The notes beneath the pieces are model-generated. The model did no database searches, was not told the DNA's origin, and saw only the letters and a list, made by a program, of their open reading frames with translations. This document shows positions 52,201 through 63,906 of a DNA stretch of 64,000 bases, in pieces (within the stretch, counting starts at the first letter, position 1; the number at the start of each line of letters is the position of its first letter). The DNA is from Archilochus colubris. Lineage: Eukaryota > Chordata > Aves > Apodiformes > Trochilidae. Made by a program: the position numbers and the translations under genes. The stretch lies in the NCBI GenBank assembly GCA_023079485.1, contig CM041092.1, positions 7,515,127-7,579,126 on the forward strand, read 5' to 3'.

Positions 52201-52746
52201 ACAAGGTTAAAAAGGGCATGGCTGTTGCTATCCAAGTTTTTCAGGATGCTTGGAGAGATGACTATCTCTAGGAAATTCTTTGAATTATACATTTTGTTTA
52301 ACACAATCTTGTAAGAGAAACAGCAAAGCAAGCAGGAGTATGGAAGGGCCAAACTTTTGTGGGGTGTGTATTTGTGTCGAAAGAAATACTTTACACTGCT
52401 CAGTTTGTCATATTGGTACCCTCTGGTCTTTCTGGGGGCCTTTGAATGAAATAATTTTAAAATTCTATTTAGTCACTTTCTAGGCACAGCCTTCTTGTCC
52501 ATTGTAACTCCTAAGCAGGCCAGTTTCTGAGTTTCTCTTGGTTTAATTGCGTCTCAAAATGGTCTTTGTATTCAGCTAGATAGATTGTGTCAAAAGCATA
52601 TAAATTATAGTGCACTTGCAAAATGCTTTTATTTCCTTGAAACCTCCCTTTGAAGATGCCCCTTTTCCCCATAGAACCTTTCACTGTCTTTAAACACCAG
52701 CAACACCTTTAGCTCCCTCCTCTCACCCAATTTTCCTGTATCTTAG

Positions 52747-53061
52747 GGTCTTGCTGCCAGATGAGGACACTGGACAGTGGGATTGGAACCTTCCCCCTCC
52801 CCGACTCAGGGAACCGATCTACAGGGCGACACATTTCTAAGCAAGACTCAACCTTGGAAACAGAGATCCTTGCACCCTCTGAGCAAGTTCTTCTTTCAGC
52901 TCCTTCAATAAAAGCCAAAACCCTTGAGCGAGAAGTGCCTTCAGCAGCTAAGAGCCAGGAGGCTGTGGAAAGCATAATTAGTCACTCAACATCTGATCCA
53001 GCCATGACTGCTACAGGGATGCGACCTTTTCCAAGTCGCCTCCCAAAGCCTGCTTCCTCAG
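52747..53061 (+). CDS. NCKAP5: NCKAP5 exon, MRTLDSGIGTF segment
   Basis: This coding exon is 315 nt long. Its opening GG joins the G left by the exon at 34724-34802 to make Gly, and it ends one base into a codon at TCAG|GTAAAA. The peptide reads SCCQMRTLDSGIGTFPLPDS, then GNRSTGRH, AKTLEREVPS, SHSTSDPAMTA-GMRP and PSRLPKPASS. These blocks are hallmark NCKAP5 C-terminal sequence, and MRTLDSGIGTFPLPDSGN is shared with NCKAP5L as I recall. The acceptor used is TATCTTAG at 52746. A second AG, at GCCAG just before the ATG at 52761, would shift the frame and is unlikely. The ATG is internal. Confidence 0.94.
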
Positions 53062-55267
53062 GTAAAATGTCAATTACACTGAAAATCACATTATTTCTGG
53101 CCTGACGTCTGTTTTGATTAGCAGAAGTCCTGTAATAATGACAATTGATAATAGAAATGTTAAATGCAGAGCAGAAGAGATGCTTTTTGTGACTGCGTAA
53201 GGTTAACAAGTTTGTGACCTAAGCCATATGGAAATTCTGTGACATGTAATGCTGATCTGAGGAAGAAAAATGTGTTAAGTACTTAAATCCTCTTCTCAAG
53301 AAACAGTACTTGAAGGAAAAACATATGCCAGCCTTGGAATTTGACTTGAATAAGAATGCAGATGTTCAGCAATATTCAGGATCAGACTTTATGGCTAAAT
53401 ACAAAGCACAGCCATGTTGTGACTTAGAAAAGATAAATTCATAGAGACTTGCTTTTGAAAACAGATTTGCACTAACGACTCATTTGGCCTCAATGCATAA
53501 ATTCTGTCCCAATGAATATACAGCCTTGACCTCAAACAAGACTCTTGTTACTTTACAACATTATACAAAATACTTTTCTATACACAAACATAAAATATCT
53601 TACTTTTCCTTATCAACTACACGTGTGTTTAAACTGTAGAAGAAAAGCTGACAAAGGAGCAACAGGACCAGCAGCCCAGCAAAGCACCAACAAACAAATT
53701 TAACTAATTTTTACTAATTTGTGTCAGTAAATAGTTTTGTTCAACTCTGTGCAATTTTTTATAAATGCACACTTACCACTTATATGCAGTTTGGATGACA
53801 TTTGAGTTATTATATATGTCAGTAACATTACAAATCATTACATATAGCATTTATAAAAGGGATTTTTTTCATAGTCAATCAGATAGGTGTATTACAAAAT
53901 GCAGTGAAAGTAATTGATTTAATGGAGGAGAGGATTGTTTTATTGTGACCAAATGCAATCTCAAGTTTTCATTTGGGTTAGGGTTGTTAACATAAGTATT
54001 TTTTGCACTTATAAAAGTTGTGAGTGTTTAACTTGCATCAATCTGTGTCACTCTGTAAGAGAGATTCTATGTAATTAACATGTAAGCTTAAATATCAAGT
54101 TTAAGCTTAGTTTCAGGCCATCAAATATGTGTTCTGCTAACGAGCTGATGTACATTGAGCCCAGGAGGAAAAAAGCCTCTTTTACATGTTGATAAGATGC
54201 CTAACAGAAGAATTCTAATTGAGCATCTTAGAATTTAGTTGATGTAGCAATATTCCCAGTGCAGTATTGTAATGGCATGATAAACTGCAAATACAGTGTA
54301 GCCTTCATTGCAGACTCCCCTGCTTGTTTCAAGTCCAAGCTAAATAAAAGATATTGTACCTTTTTAAATAAATGTACTGTTAATTAATGGTACAGCTAAG
54401 AAGGATGCAGAAGAGAAATCTTAGCTGTAGATTATATGCTACATGCTTGAATAGCCACATGTGTGACCTCAGTTCAGCAGCGTGCTCCAGAGTCCATGAT
54501 TAAACACTGTCATTATAACAAATTGAACAGAAACTGCAGGCACTGAATTGCTTCATAAGAAGTCAGTAGCAGGAAGATCAAGTTCTGATCTTAATGCTAA
54601 TATTCACTGCATCGACCTTGTAACGTTTGTATCTTAATTAAATTGTCATGGGGAGATGTTACAAAAAAGGGGTATACATCAGAGGGTGAGGTCAACTCAT
54701 TCTTTACTGGGATATTTTCATTCTGTTCTTCTCTCCCTCACTTTCTCATCCAAATTACAATCATCACTTTATTTCATAGGCACCATATATCTTCTTTGAT
54801 GTTCTGATTTTGCATAGTAAAATCCAGCAAATAGAGACTAACTGATTGAGAATTTCTGCTAGAAAGATAGGTCTAATTATATTTGTGTTAACAAAGTGTT
54901 CTCTCTCTGAGAACATAAAATAGCAAAGCAGATCCTACAGTGCCTACAAGTCATTGAATCTTGTTTGTTGTGTAAAAGAGGATATATTAGAGGGATTTAA
55001 ATCCATGCCTTCCTCTCCTCTTGTTAACTGGAGGAGGCTTTGGATCCAATTCTGCCACTAGTAGTTAGAATTATTGTTAGAATTAGTTGAATTAGTTGTT
55101 ACAATTATTCCAGTAAGTTACTAAGTTGTTCCTTTGGATAGTAACTTATTATTTGACATAATGAAAATATCATGAATTGCCCCTAGTTTTTACTGGATTG
55201 TAATTGAAACACTGTTGTGAAGATGCTGATAAGACCTAGAATTTAAATTATGTCTCTCATAATTCAG
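53062..55267 (+). other. NCKAP5: NCKAP5 intron (2.2 kb)
   Basis: This AT-rich intron runs between donor GTAAAA and acceptor CATAATTCAG. Apart from a small hairpin-capable inverted repeat near 54.09 kb, nothing is seen in it. Confidence 0.83.
54083..54109. repeat. Small inverted repeat (10-bp arms)
   Basis: TAAGCTTAAA and its exact reverse complement TTTAAGCTTA are separated by 7 nt. In AT-rich sequence a perfect 10-bp pair is not remarkable, and no function is suggested. Confidence 0.7.
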
Positions 55268-55404
55268 GAATAATTAACCTTGCAAAGCAAAGTGAACAAG
55301 TACCAAGTTCTGTGACCTCTGCATCATTAGAGCATACTGAAGAAATTGTGGAAAATAGAAAAGTTCTGCCAGAGTGGACCACCAAGAGAACTGCTAAGAC
55401 AAAG
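55268..55404 (+). CDS. NCKAP5: NCKAP5 exon, C-terminal segment
   Basis: This coding exon is 137 nt long. Its first two bases (GA) complete Gly with the previous exon, and 45 codons follow, ending in phase 0 at AAG|GTATAA. The peptide runs from IINLAKQSEQVPSSV through EHTEEIVENRKVLPEW to TAKTK. The PASSG-(K/I)I… junction fits mammalian NCKAP5. The rest of the segment is less conserved in my memory, so the call rests mainly on phase and splice sites. Confidence 0.87.
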
Positions 55405-55540
55405 GTATAAGTGTCATTAATTAAATGAGATATGTGTTATGATGTAGAGTCAGAAATGAATGGTTTTAATATAGTAGTAAGAGTTACTAGCAATCTAACA
55501 GCTACATTTGCTTTCTTGCCCTTCATTTGCAATCTCATTA

Positions 55541-55569
55541 TTTAGTAATAATAGTAATAATAATAATAC
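55541..55569. repeat. (TAA)n microsatellite
   Basis: TTTAGTAATAATAGTAATAA continues into further TAA units. It is an imperfect trinucleotide repeat at the edge of the possible MIR relic. Confidence 0.8.
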
Positions 55570-55570
55570 A

Positions 55571-55662
55571 ACACCCACAGGTACTTTGTCCTCACAGTTT
55601 ACAAACATGTTTTAATTAAAATCCTCACAGGCATTTTATAGACAAGGAAGCAGAGGCCTTTT
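55571..55662 (+). mobile_element. Possible ancient MIR-like SINE relic
   Basis: GTTTACAAACATGTTTTAAT, then AATCCTCACAGGCATTTTAT and AGACAAGGAAGCAGAGGCC, resemble in order the MIR core and 3' part (TTTACATGCATT…AATCCTCACA…ATTTTACAGATGAGGAAACTGAGGC). MIRs predate amniotes and survive as rare relics in birds. The match is by eye only and diverged. Confidence 0.4.
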
Positions 55663-57355
55663 ACCTTATTTTTGTCTTAAAGAAAAATGGATCTTGTTTA
55701 TTTGCTTTCCATGAGATTCAGATTTCCTTTTGTTCCCCAGGCTTAGAGTTCCTGGTCTGTAGGGCTGTGTAGTGTGAGCATCTGAGCAGCTGTGCTGTCA
55801 AAGTAATGTGGAAGGGAAAGCACTCATTTTACATGTGCCTCTGTGGTTTTGGTTAATCCCTGCAGTGGTCTGTCTGTCCTTTAATCTTTTCATGAAAACT
55901 GCAGAAAGAACAACAGGCAAACCCATATACCTGTGTAAAAGGTACTGCTGGTGGTTGTCAGGGTATCCATACCCAGGATGCTAGGCTGGTAAGCCCCATG
56001 AGAAGCTCAAGGTCAGCAGGTTAGCCAAGAGAGGAGAAAGCTTCCTCAAAAAAGTGGGCATTAGGGAAGGAAATTGTCAGACACTGCCAACTAATGAGCC
56101 TTCCATTGCAAGAGGCTCAAAACATTTTGTTGAGTACCTGTTTTGCATGTCTGCTTGATCCATCAATTTACTGACTGGGATATCTTGTATTTTTTTACTG
56201 CCCTCGCTCTGGATGTTTCAAACAAACAGAGTGATAAAATTAATTGCCTTCTATATCACTGACAAGCTTTGGTGAGTTTTGTAGTGCAGTAGTGTTGGCT
56301 TCCAAGGAACAAGAGCACCAGTGTGGTCTTCACCTTAAACCAGTAGTGACTGACCACCTCTATTCCCAAAACCATCTCAACACTTGATACAGTCCTTACT
56401 GCTAATTAGTCCTTACTGCTAATTAAGCTCAGTGGGGGTGTAGCTGGCCTGTGAATGTGTCTAAATGACTTTAGGACTACAGCTGACTTGTAGTCTCCCA
56501 GCTTTACAGGTAATCTTGGGCACACCTCTCTCCAAGCAGGTATCCTCAGGTCTGGTCCCATCTCCACAAGCATCTGTTTCCAATGGATGCCTGTCTGCAT
56601 CAGTTCAAAAAATGCCACATGGATTGGAAGATAGGGAAATTAGTATCATGCTTTGAAAAATAGAATTAAGAATTAAAAACTTTTAAGCCACTGATAAGCA
56701 GTTGGGGCCAGGGTAGCTGATAGATAGATTAACTTAGCAGTATTAAGCTTAGCTTTTCCATACCCATTTTGTGGGGTTTTATTGGTTTAAACCTTAAGGC
56801 ATTCCATGATTAGAAGCTATCCAGAGCTGTCAGCATTCCTGTTTACTCCCAGAAGAAAATCCTTAGTGTTTCTTCCTGAAGAGAAAAGAGAGAGAGGAAT
56901 CAGACAGGAATTAAGGGCTGTCCAGTACTGCATTAGAAATGCCAGAACAAGAGAAGTTAATATAGGAAGAATTCAGGATAAAGTGGTATAGAAAGAATGA
57001 GTATTGTCCACTGGCTGTCCTGACTGCCTATAGAATTGCTTGCAGCAAACCATTTGTTGCATGATAATTTTATGTTACAAATACACTGTATTAAACATAG
57101 AGAAATTTAAAAATTGAATTAAGTGGATTAAATTATCTAAAACATTGGTAGATATGAAATCAATGTGCAACTGAAGATCATTTAATTTCTGCTTACATGG
57201 AAGGAGAAATGGTTATTTAAACTGGTAACACAGACCTTTTTCCAGTTGTTTATACTGCATGATGAGTATGAAATGTTCCACTCCTAATACTGTCTTTGAC
57301 ATTATTTTGATATGTATGCATCATCTGAATGATTGCAATACCCTTATTTGTACAG

Positions 57356-57488
57356 GACAGAGCTCTGAGGGTATGTGCCTATTCTGCAAGCAGCAGTGAC
57401 ACTGAGCCAGAGCCAGAGTATGAAACAAAAAATTATTTTAGAACTGCAGAGGAGACTTTTGTGGAGTTAACAAAGAACAACAAGCAAG
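57356..57488 (+). CDS. NCKAP5: NCKAP5 exon, acidic C-terminal segment
   Basis: This coding exon is 133 nt long (44 codons plus one G), with acceptor TTGTACAG and donor CAAG|GTAATT. The peptide contains RALRVCAYSASSSDTEPEPE, then KNYFRTAEETFVELTKNNKQ. The AYSASSSDTE-EPE run and AEETFVEL are in keeping with NCKAP5 C-terminal exons. The serine/acidic cluster is a plausible phosphorylation site. The phase-1 end fits the exon at 59927. Confidence 0.9.
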
Positions 57489-59926
57489 GTAATTGAAAAT
57501 TTATACATAAAAATGTATATCCCTCCTCTTTGCTGTGACTCAGCAGCACATAGTGTTCTTCATTAAACTTTCTGCCCATTTTTCACTCTCTGACCCCTGA
57601 TCTTACTCCAGTTCGATTTACCATTATCTTATATTATTTTTTGCTTTTCATTCTGTGTATCTTTTTTTTTCTCTTAGCAAGAAAAAAAATGCACAATTCC
57701 CTGGGGTGTAAATAAAAAGAAGTCTTCTGTTACATTAACACAAAAATTTAAAAGGTGATTATAAAAACAGCTTGCCCCCCCCTTTTTTTTTTCTTTTTAA
57801 TTATATCATCCAGTTGAATTAAGCCAACGATCAAGGTCATGGTTTTCCAACCTCTGTATCAAAGTTATGTTGGTTATGGTGCCATAGTGGAGTCTCTCAT
57901 TGCCCTCCATGTGTGCATTGCCATTTCCAAGGGTCAAACCTTTCTGCAAGAATTGATAGCACTTTGGAGTTTACTGAATGCCATTGGACAGAACCCCATT
58001 AAGTTCTTGAGTTAGTGGATTTCTGTGTGTTTAATAACCCCAAAACATTGCTGTCTTGTCTTGACCACCAGCTTTCTGTGCTGCAAGCCACCTTCCAGTG
58101 CAGATGCTTGTCCTCTGGGAGGAAGGAGAGGCTCCTGCAGCCCATGGCTTCCCTGCAGAGGATGAATTCCAGGGAGTGCAAAGGCCATTCCAAAGCCTCA
58201 GCATCACTGAAGCCTTGACAGCTTCAGCAGAACTTCAGTAATTCATAGGATTTGTGCTGCCCCTCTGCAGGGTGCTGAGCCTGCCCTGGCAGGGATTAGC
58301 ACCCAGAGTGGATGCTGCAGTGATGACTGCATTAAACGTGCTGTGGATGGGCAGATATTGGTGACAGACACACTCTGCTCTTTAGTGGCTGCTGGGAGTT
58401 GGGCTTAAACACTTGGCATTTTCAGAGCTAATCCATTTTTTGTGATTCCACCACCAAATAGAACAAGGAGTAAGCTAGGACTCTGTGTTACTCCTGTAAC
58501 TTTGTATCATTAATCAGTCATTCAACACTTTTAAAAATTTTTGCTTTTAATCATGTCCTAATGGAAGAAGGAGGTGTTTTGTTAAAGAGGTAGATAAGCA
58601 CATTCATGTATTGATCACAATTTGACAAAAAGAAAATTTTATCATGTGCAAGCAGTTGTAATAAGTGACAGCAGATTCCACATTTAATGATATCTAAGCA
58701 TGGCTTGAAGTCACCATTTTACAGAGCAAATCATTAATTTTGTGGGTAATTTTGGGGCTATTAACAGGACTAAAATTCATAATTGTGATCGAAACAAATA
58801 GAATATAACATTATAAAGCATTATTGCAAAAATATTTCTGCTATGCTCATTCCTTATGATCAGGATTTCTGTTCTGTGCTCCATAAATGCAGTTCTCAGG
58901 TCTTATTAATAACAACAGTTTATTCCATACTGTGTTCAGAGATGTCAGCTTCTTTAAGCAAGTGATAGAAGCTCAAAATATCCACATGAAGCTGAGGCAG
59001 AGGCTGCAGCAAACCAATTCTGCTGTTTCACCCATGGAAATGTTTTGTTTACAGTTTTGTGAGGGTTTTGTTCTGATGTGATTCTGTTGGAGGCACTGGA
59101 AGCAGAGGCTTTCCTAGTGCTATAGGTTTTAAGGTAGCATTGAAATTTGTGTAGGGAAGTGTGAGGAAAGAAGCAAATGATGATCATGGAAGCCTCTGTC
59201 TCCTCTGCAGTTGCATGAAGCTGCCCCCAAATTCTTTGGTTTTGTTTTGATCTTCTGAATGAGTTTTCAGCCTTGAACTTTGGAAACTGAGATTTTATTC
59301 CTCACGTTCCTGTGTCACAGTAGCAACCATAACAATGGGTAGGACCTGTTTCTTATGTTACTGGTATATTTTTTTATACTGTTGAATTCATTAGCTAAAA
59401 ATGTAGTGAAAAGGAAAGGGTCAGCCAATGTATAGTCAAGCTGAAAGACATGCTAAAGGGACTTAGCACATCTGTCATGTAAGACTATTAAGAGATACAA
59501 ACAAAAAGTTTGAGCAAATAAATAAGTAGAATAATCCCCCTAAAATACACATCTCATCTATAATTAAAAAAGAAAAGACATTAATGCTGGTTGTCTCATA
59601 CCATTTTCTTCTCCTTGAATATTAAGTATAAACAGTCTCCTGTGTATGCATTGATTGGAGAGACAGGAGATAGTATTTTAATACTTTGATTACACTGAAT
59701 TCCAGATAACTTACAAGTGCTTATGGAGATGGTTTAGTGGTGGAACTGGTTGTGCTGGGTTAACTGTTGGACTTGATGATCTTAACTGTCTTTTCCAACC
59801 AAAATGATCCTATGATTCTGTGATTTGAAATACATTTAAAAACTTTAAAACTGCATTCCAGTGTATGTAGACTGCATTTATAAATTAAATATGTCATAAT
59901 GATCCTATTCTCTACCTCTCTTACAG
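57489..59926 (+). other. NCKAP5: NCKAP5 intron (2.4 kb)
   Basis: This intron runs between donor GTAATT and acceptor CTCTTACAG. It has a CR1 scrap near its 3' end and a locally GC-richer block at about 58.04-58.34 kb that stands out from the AT-rich surroundings. No gene is supported. Confidence 0.83.
59731..59824 (+). mobile_element. Short CR1 3' end fragment
   Basis: GATGGTTTAGTGGTGGAACT is followed by GTTGGACTTGATGATCTTAA, TCTTTTCCAACCAAAATGAT and the terminal CTATGATTCTGTGA. This is a clear CR1 3' tail of about 94 bases, ending about 100 bases upstream of the next coding exon. It differs in subtype from the two large copies. Confidence 0.85.
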
Positions 59927-60114
59927 CAGAGCAAGAAAAACAAAACCAGAGAAAGTCATTTCTAGGGAACCCAATGTCAATCTTGGATTTATACCAGCAC
60001 AGTCTCTATGGCCATTTTGGCGAGGATGGACCTGAACAATTAACACATTACAGTTTAATTGAAGAGCTGAGTGGAGCTTCCAGTAAAGACAGCAAGGGCA
60101 AGCAGACCCCAAGT
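59927..60114 (+). CDS. NCKAP5: NCKAP5 exon, SILDLYQHSLYG segment
   Basis: This coding exon is 188 nt long. Its first two bases (CA) complete an Ala codon with the left-over G, and 62 codons follow, ending in phase 0 at AGT|GTGAGT. The peptide includes SFLGNPMSILDLYQHSLYG, then HYSLIEELSGASSKDSKGK. The SI-DLYQ--LYG and HYSLIEEL blocks are recognisable NCKAP5 C-terminal sequence. The acceptor is a tandem NAGNAG (ACAGCAG), so a variant lacking one Ala (GAG CAA… instead of GCA GAG CAA…) may also be made. No stop codon follows in frame before the donor, so at least one more exon exists. Confidence 0.92.
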
Positions 60115-63100
60115 GTGAGTTACTGTGATTTTTATATAACTTCTCCTTTTCTTCATATATTGCTTTTATTTGTCTCTTGTTTTTTTTTCCCCAATGTGTT
60201 GATTGTTTATGAAACCAGACAGACTTGAATAAACAGCATGACCTGCAGAAGAGTAAAGATCTAAATATTTTTCTAACAGAATGTTACGTTCTTATGCTCA
60301 CCTGTCATAGAATTAGATTCCAAAATTGACAAGCAGACATGCTAGGACTAGCAGTCCCCCATTAGAGAGAAGTTGAAATTTCAGACTGTAAAGAAAACAG
60401 AGGATTTATCCTTCACATATGGTCAGATAATATGTATAGCGCAGCATGCAGTAAATGCCTTACACACATCAAGTAATATTCCTGAAAATTCAAATGAAAC
60501 CATGCTAGCTTCTGGTCTCTTTTAAAGTAATTCTTGGTGTTATCTCTGGAACTCTTGGTTTGAGAGCTTTAAACATTATTTTATGAAGATCAGTCCTGAT
60601 CTGATCGATGGATCTTGACACTAATCTGAAACAAATTTGTTTTCTTCCTTTACTTCATGTGAATCCACTGCCTGCTTCTGTCTCTAAAAAAGCTGAACCT
60701 GATATCATGCAGTCTCAACAACCCTGGAAAGCAACTTCTCAGCCTGCACTTTTCCTTCTCTTTTCTCAAGGCATCTCCTCTCATCCTTACTCTCCTTTTT
60801 CATGTTTTCACTCTGTATACACAAGCCTGTATGTTGGAAAACAGAACCACCCATCCCTGATCCACTGTAATCCTTTCACCTCCATGTTCAGTCACTTTCC
60901 TCAGCTTTTCTCTTTCTTCTCCCTTTTAAATACAAGGTTTTTTTATTTCTCTGTGTAACACTCTGCACTTTTCATGTATGTTACAGAATAAACAAAGGTG
61001 CTAGCAGAAAATAATGAATGAGCTGCTGGTTGGCAGTATAGTGGTGTAGTTCATGAGTGAAAAAGAATTTCTATCTCTTCCTAGACACCAGTTTTCAGTT
61101 TCAGAAAATCACTGTGCACTGTAACTTCAGTGATTAACTCTAACCAAAGTTAGAGTTTTACAGCTTTCAGGATTCTGGCCCAAATGTGCAGAAGGAATGT
61201 GTGGATCAAACTGGCAATGTCTCTGTTTATTCCTGCTCTGCTGGCATGAAAGCCCCACTTAACTGAATATTAAGTTGATTCACAAACTTCAAAATAAAAA
61301 TCCTGAAATGTATCTGTCTCATTTCCCAATCAACCAAATTTGACTGGTACCCAGACTGTGATTAATTTTTAATATATTTGGGTCCTATTAGAAAGAAGCA
61401 TTTTAAAGAATCTGGCTTTACAGATGTGAAGAAGAAAAGAGGAAAAAAAATAGTAACAGAAAAGTATTAAAAAAGATAGGTGAAGGGAATAATTTGATCA
61501 TCCACTTAATTCTTATGCTGAACATCTAGAAATTCATAGCTTAATTATGAAGATGAGATTAATTCTCTATGTATGTATATAAAAACCAGTTCTGCCTTCT
61601 GAAGGCCAAGGTCTTTTGCTATTAACAGAGCAATTAATTTGGTTCTACTACAGCAAAGTGCCTCAGAGTTGTATCTTCCTTTAATTAATTCTTGTTTTGC
61701 ATTTCTTGTGTATGACATCTCTGCAATGTGCCCAACCATCATCTGAACTTAAAAATAATTGAAATAGCCTTAGGATCTGTGTAAAAATCCATCGTTAAAC
61801 TAGAAGGCAGCAGGTATATCTCAGCACTACCATTTGATGTGCATTATGTTGGGGGGCTCTTGAGATTACTTTCTGAGAATCTGAAATAGCTCTCAAAACA
61901 GCACAGCCTCTTGGTGAACAGTGAAAGCTCAATAAAGCACTAGAGATGTGCCCATTAGTATTAAATTTTTCAGAATGACAAATGAGAAGCAGTAACCATG
62001 AAAAAAGCAAGTTGCCCTGAACTCCTTGTTTGAACCAGCGTGGCAAATTTTTCTGAGCTGTAATTTGTCCAACCCAAGTAGATTGGCAGTCTGTTTAAAT
62101 TAGAACTGTGATCTGGAACATTACCCACAAAAAAAGGAGGGACACCAGAAGCTGAGGCATTTATGGCCAACAACTTGCAAGAAGGGAAAAAAACCCACAA
62201 AACATCAATTTTGAGTTGGGGGGAGATGCAGCTTTCATGTAGAACGTTTGACATTTTAAAAAAGGAGATGCTCTGTGCTTTGAATTTCAGTCCTAAATGT
62301 GAAGCCTTTAAAAGAAAAAAAAGCACAAAAAACACCACCAAATGTCGTGATGGACAGAATGAGTTTTCACTACTTGTCAAAAGGGCAGTGTGCTGCATCA
62401 GTTCCTCAGCCCAATTAAATTGGACTCTACAGCACCAGAACAACAGTGCCTTCAGCCTGGGTGCTCTAATGAGACATTCTGGCAGGAAGCTCTGCTAACC
62501 CAGACTTATTGTCATCTGAATTGTCTCCTTCTCACCGAGCATATTCACCAGCATTACCCCCAAAGTATATACAAACAAGTTTTTATCAGCAAAAAAGGTT
62601 TGCAGAGAAAGAGTTGCAGAAGGAAGACAATCCATGGACAACAGCCATGAGAAAGAGACACTAAATGGATGGTGTAAAGAATCAAAAAAGGCTCTTATGC
62701 ATTGAAAGCAGAAATATTTATTGTTCCAGTTTCTTATTTGCTGAGTTTTAAACAGCATCCAGGTTAATTCCAGCTAAATTCTCTTGGCACTAAGACCAAG
62801 TTGATGTTAACATTTGTTTTGACCCGGGGAACATATTTGGAAATAATGTCATCCCTTTGTGTACAGCAAAATTTCAAAGAAGAAAAACAAATCACAGTTT
62901 CACAGAAAGGAATAAAATGCATTGAGTCACGGACATAAAACTTTTACTTTAATCAAAATCTCTTCTGTAGTTTTCTTATGTAAGGTTTTGAAAATTAGAC
63001 ATAATATTTTTATACGTACCAATGGAATTACTGTTAATTAAACAGAAATTTATCTGATTTAATAAAAAAACACTTATTCCAAAGTCCTCTGCAGTCAGCC

Positions 63101-63864
63101 CAGGGGAGACACCTATTCAGGGAAACTTCAGTGAGGCATAAAGCAGCTGTTCCTCTTCCTTGTAGCAGGAGCTGGTACTGCCTTGAGCAGTTTGCTGACA
63201 TCATGATTGCTATCACATTTTTGCAATGAAAAAACTCTTTCACATTTCCATTAATTTACTGCTTAGACTTTAAAAGCTCAATGATTTATTTTTGTCTTAT
63301 AAGAACTCAGAAAACAAGATCAATTTCCCTCACCCAGACCCACTGTTTATCAGCTTATTTTATGACCAAAAGAGAACCAACACAAGACTTTTTATTGTCT
63401 TTCTTGTTCCTCGGAGAAGTAACTGAGTTGGCCAAAGTTTTTAATAATGAATCATCCTTATGATCCCAAGGCATCATGAAAAATGTGTTTTCTTCTCTGT
63501 CCTCAACCAACCATCACATGATTTTTTTCTGTAATGCAGCCCTTCTTGCTTTCTGTAGTCCCTATGCATTACTCAATTTAAGTCACCATCCAGGCTTGCT
63601 TGTATATCAAGGCATGACTTGATGAGCACTTTAAAGAGAAGATGCTTTATAGAAGGGGGTTGTGTACCCATCACAAGTTTCTAAATCCTCTTGTTTTCCC
63701 TCAGTTGTGATAACATCCCTGAGAAATCTGACATTTCTGTCACAAGTGCATTGATAACTATGTCAGCAATTTAACAGATGGGCTCATTTAACAATAGAGG
63801 CTTGCATGGGCAATGTGAATTTGGGGTCTTATTCAACACAGCAAAGCTTATATGTGTTGTACAG
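60115..63864 (+). other. NCKAP5: NCKAP5 intron
   Basis: This is intronic sequence after the last confident exon. If the 42-nt candidate exon at 63865 is not real, the intron runs on past the end of the window. No recognisable repeat or gene is seen. The open frames at 60608 (116 aa), 62163 (111 aa) and 61970 minus (157 aa) lack splice sites or family resemblance. Confidence 0.75.
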
Positions 63865-63906
63865 ATGATTCCGGAAGGAGATCAAATGCTGGAATCACCA
63901 TGTCTT
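63865..63906 (+). CDS. NCKAP5: Candidate 42-nt microexon of NCKAP5
   Basis: TGTGTTGTACAG is followed by 42 bases without a stop and then a consensus donor, CTT|GTAAGT. In phase 0, the phase required after the exon at 59927-60114, the peptide is MIPEGDQMLESPCL (14 residues). The length is a multiple of three, the frame is open and the donor is perfect, all of which favour it. The pyrimidine tract is weak, the exon is very short and I cannot confirm it against a known NCKAP5 C-terminus, so it remains a candidate. The codons after it lie beyond the window. Confidence 0.38.

Larger units (their letters stand above)
34803..52746 (+). other. NCKAP5: NCKAP5 intron (17.9 kb)
   Basis: This is a long intron in phase 1, from donor GTACAG to acceptor TGTATCTTAG. 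It holds a near-perfect 226-bp palindrome at 49025-49250, an old CR1 piece near 45.6 kb, AT microsatellites near 36.2, 42.7 and 47.6 kb, and a possible alternative last exon at 44774. A stretch at 41.86-42.10 kb is rich in TAAT-type cores. No independent gene is supported. The longest frames (126 aa at 43812, 129 aa at 49400) resemble nothing I recognise. Confidence 0.82.
55405..57355 (+). other. NCKAP5: NCKAP5 intron (2.0 kb)
   Basis: This intron runs between donor GTATAA and acceptor TTATTTGTACAG. It contains a short (TAA)n repeat and an ancient MIR-like stretch near its 5' end. The rest shows no recognisable feature. Short open frames (56465, 56806) look like chance. Confidence 0.83.

Noticed and set aside
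55956..55986. 27-nt AG…GTAAGC segment (GGTATCCATACCCAGGATGC…), in phase
   Set aside because: Short, with a poor pyrimidine tract and nothing in NCKAP5 that I recall here; such patterns are expected by chance.
61970..62443. 157-aa minus-strand open frame
   Set aside because: No recognisable domain and low-complexity Phe/Leu-rich stretches arising from A-rich plus-strand sequence.
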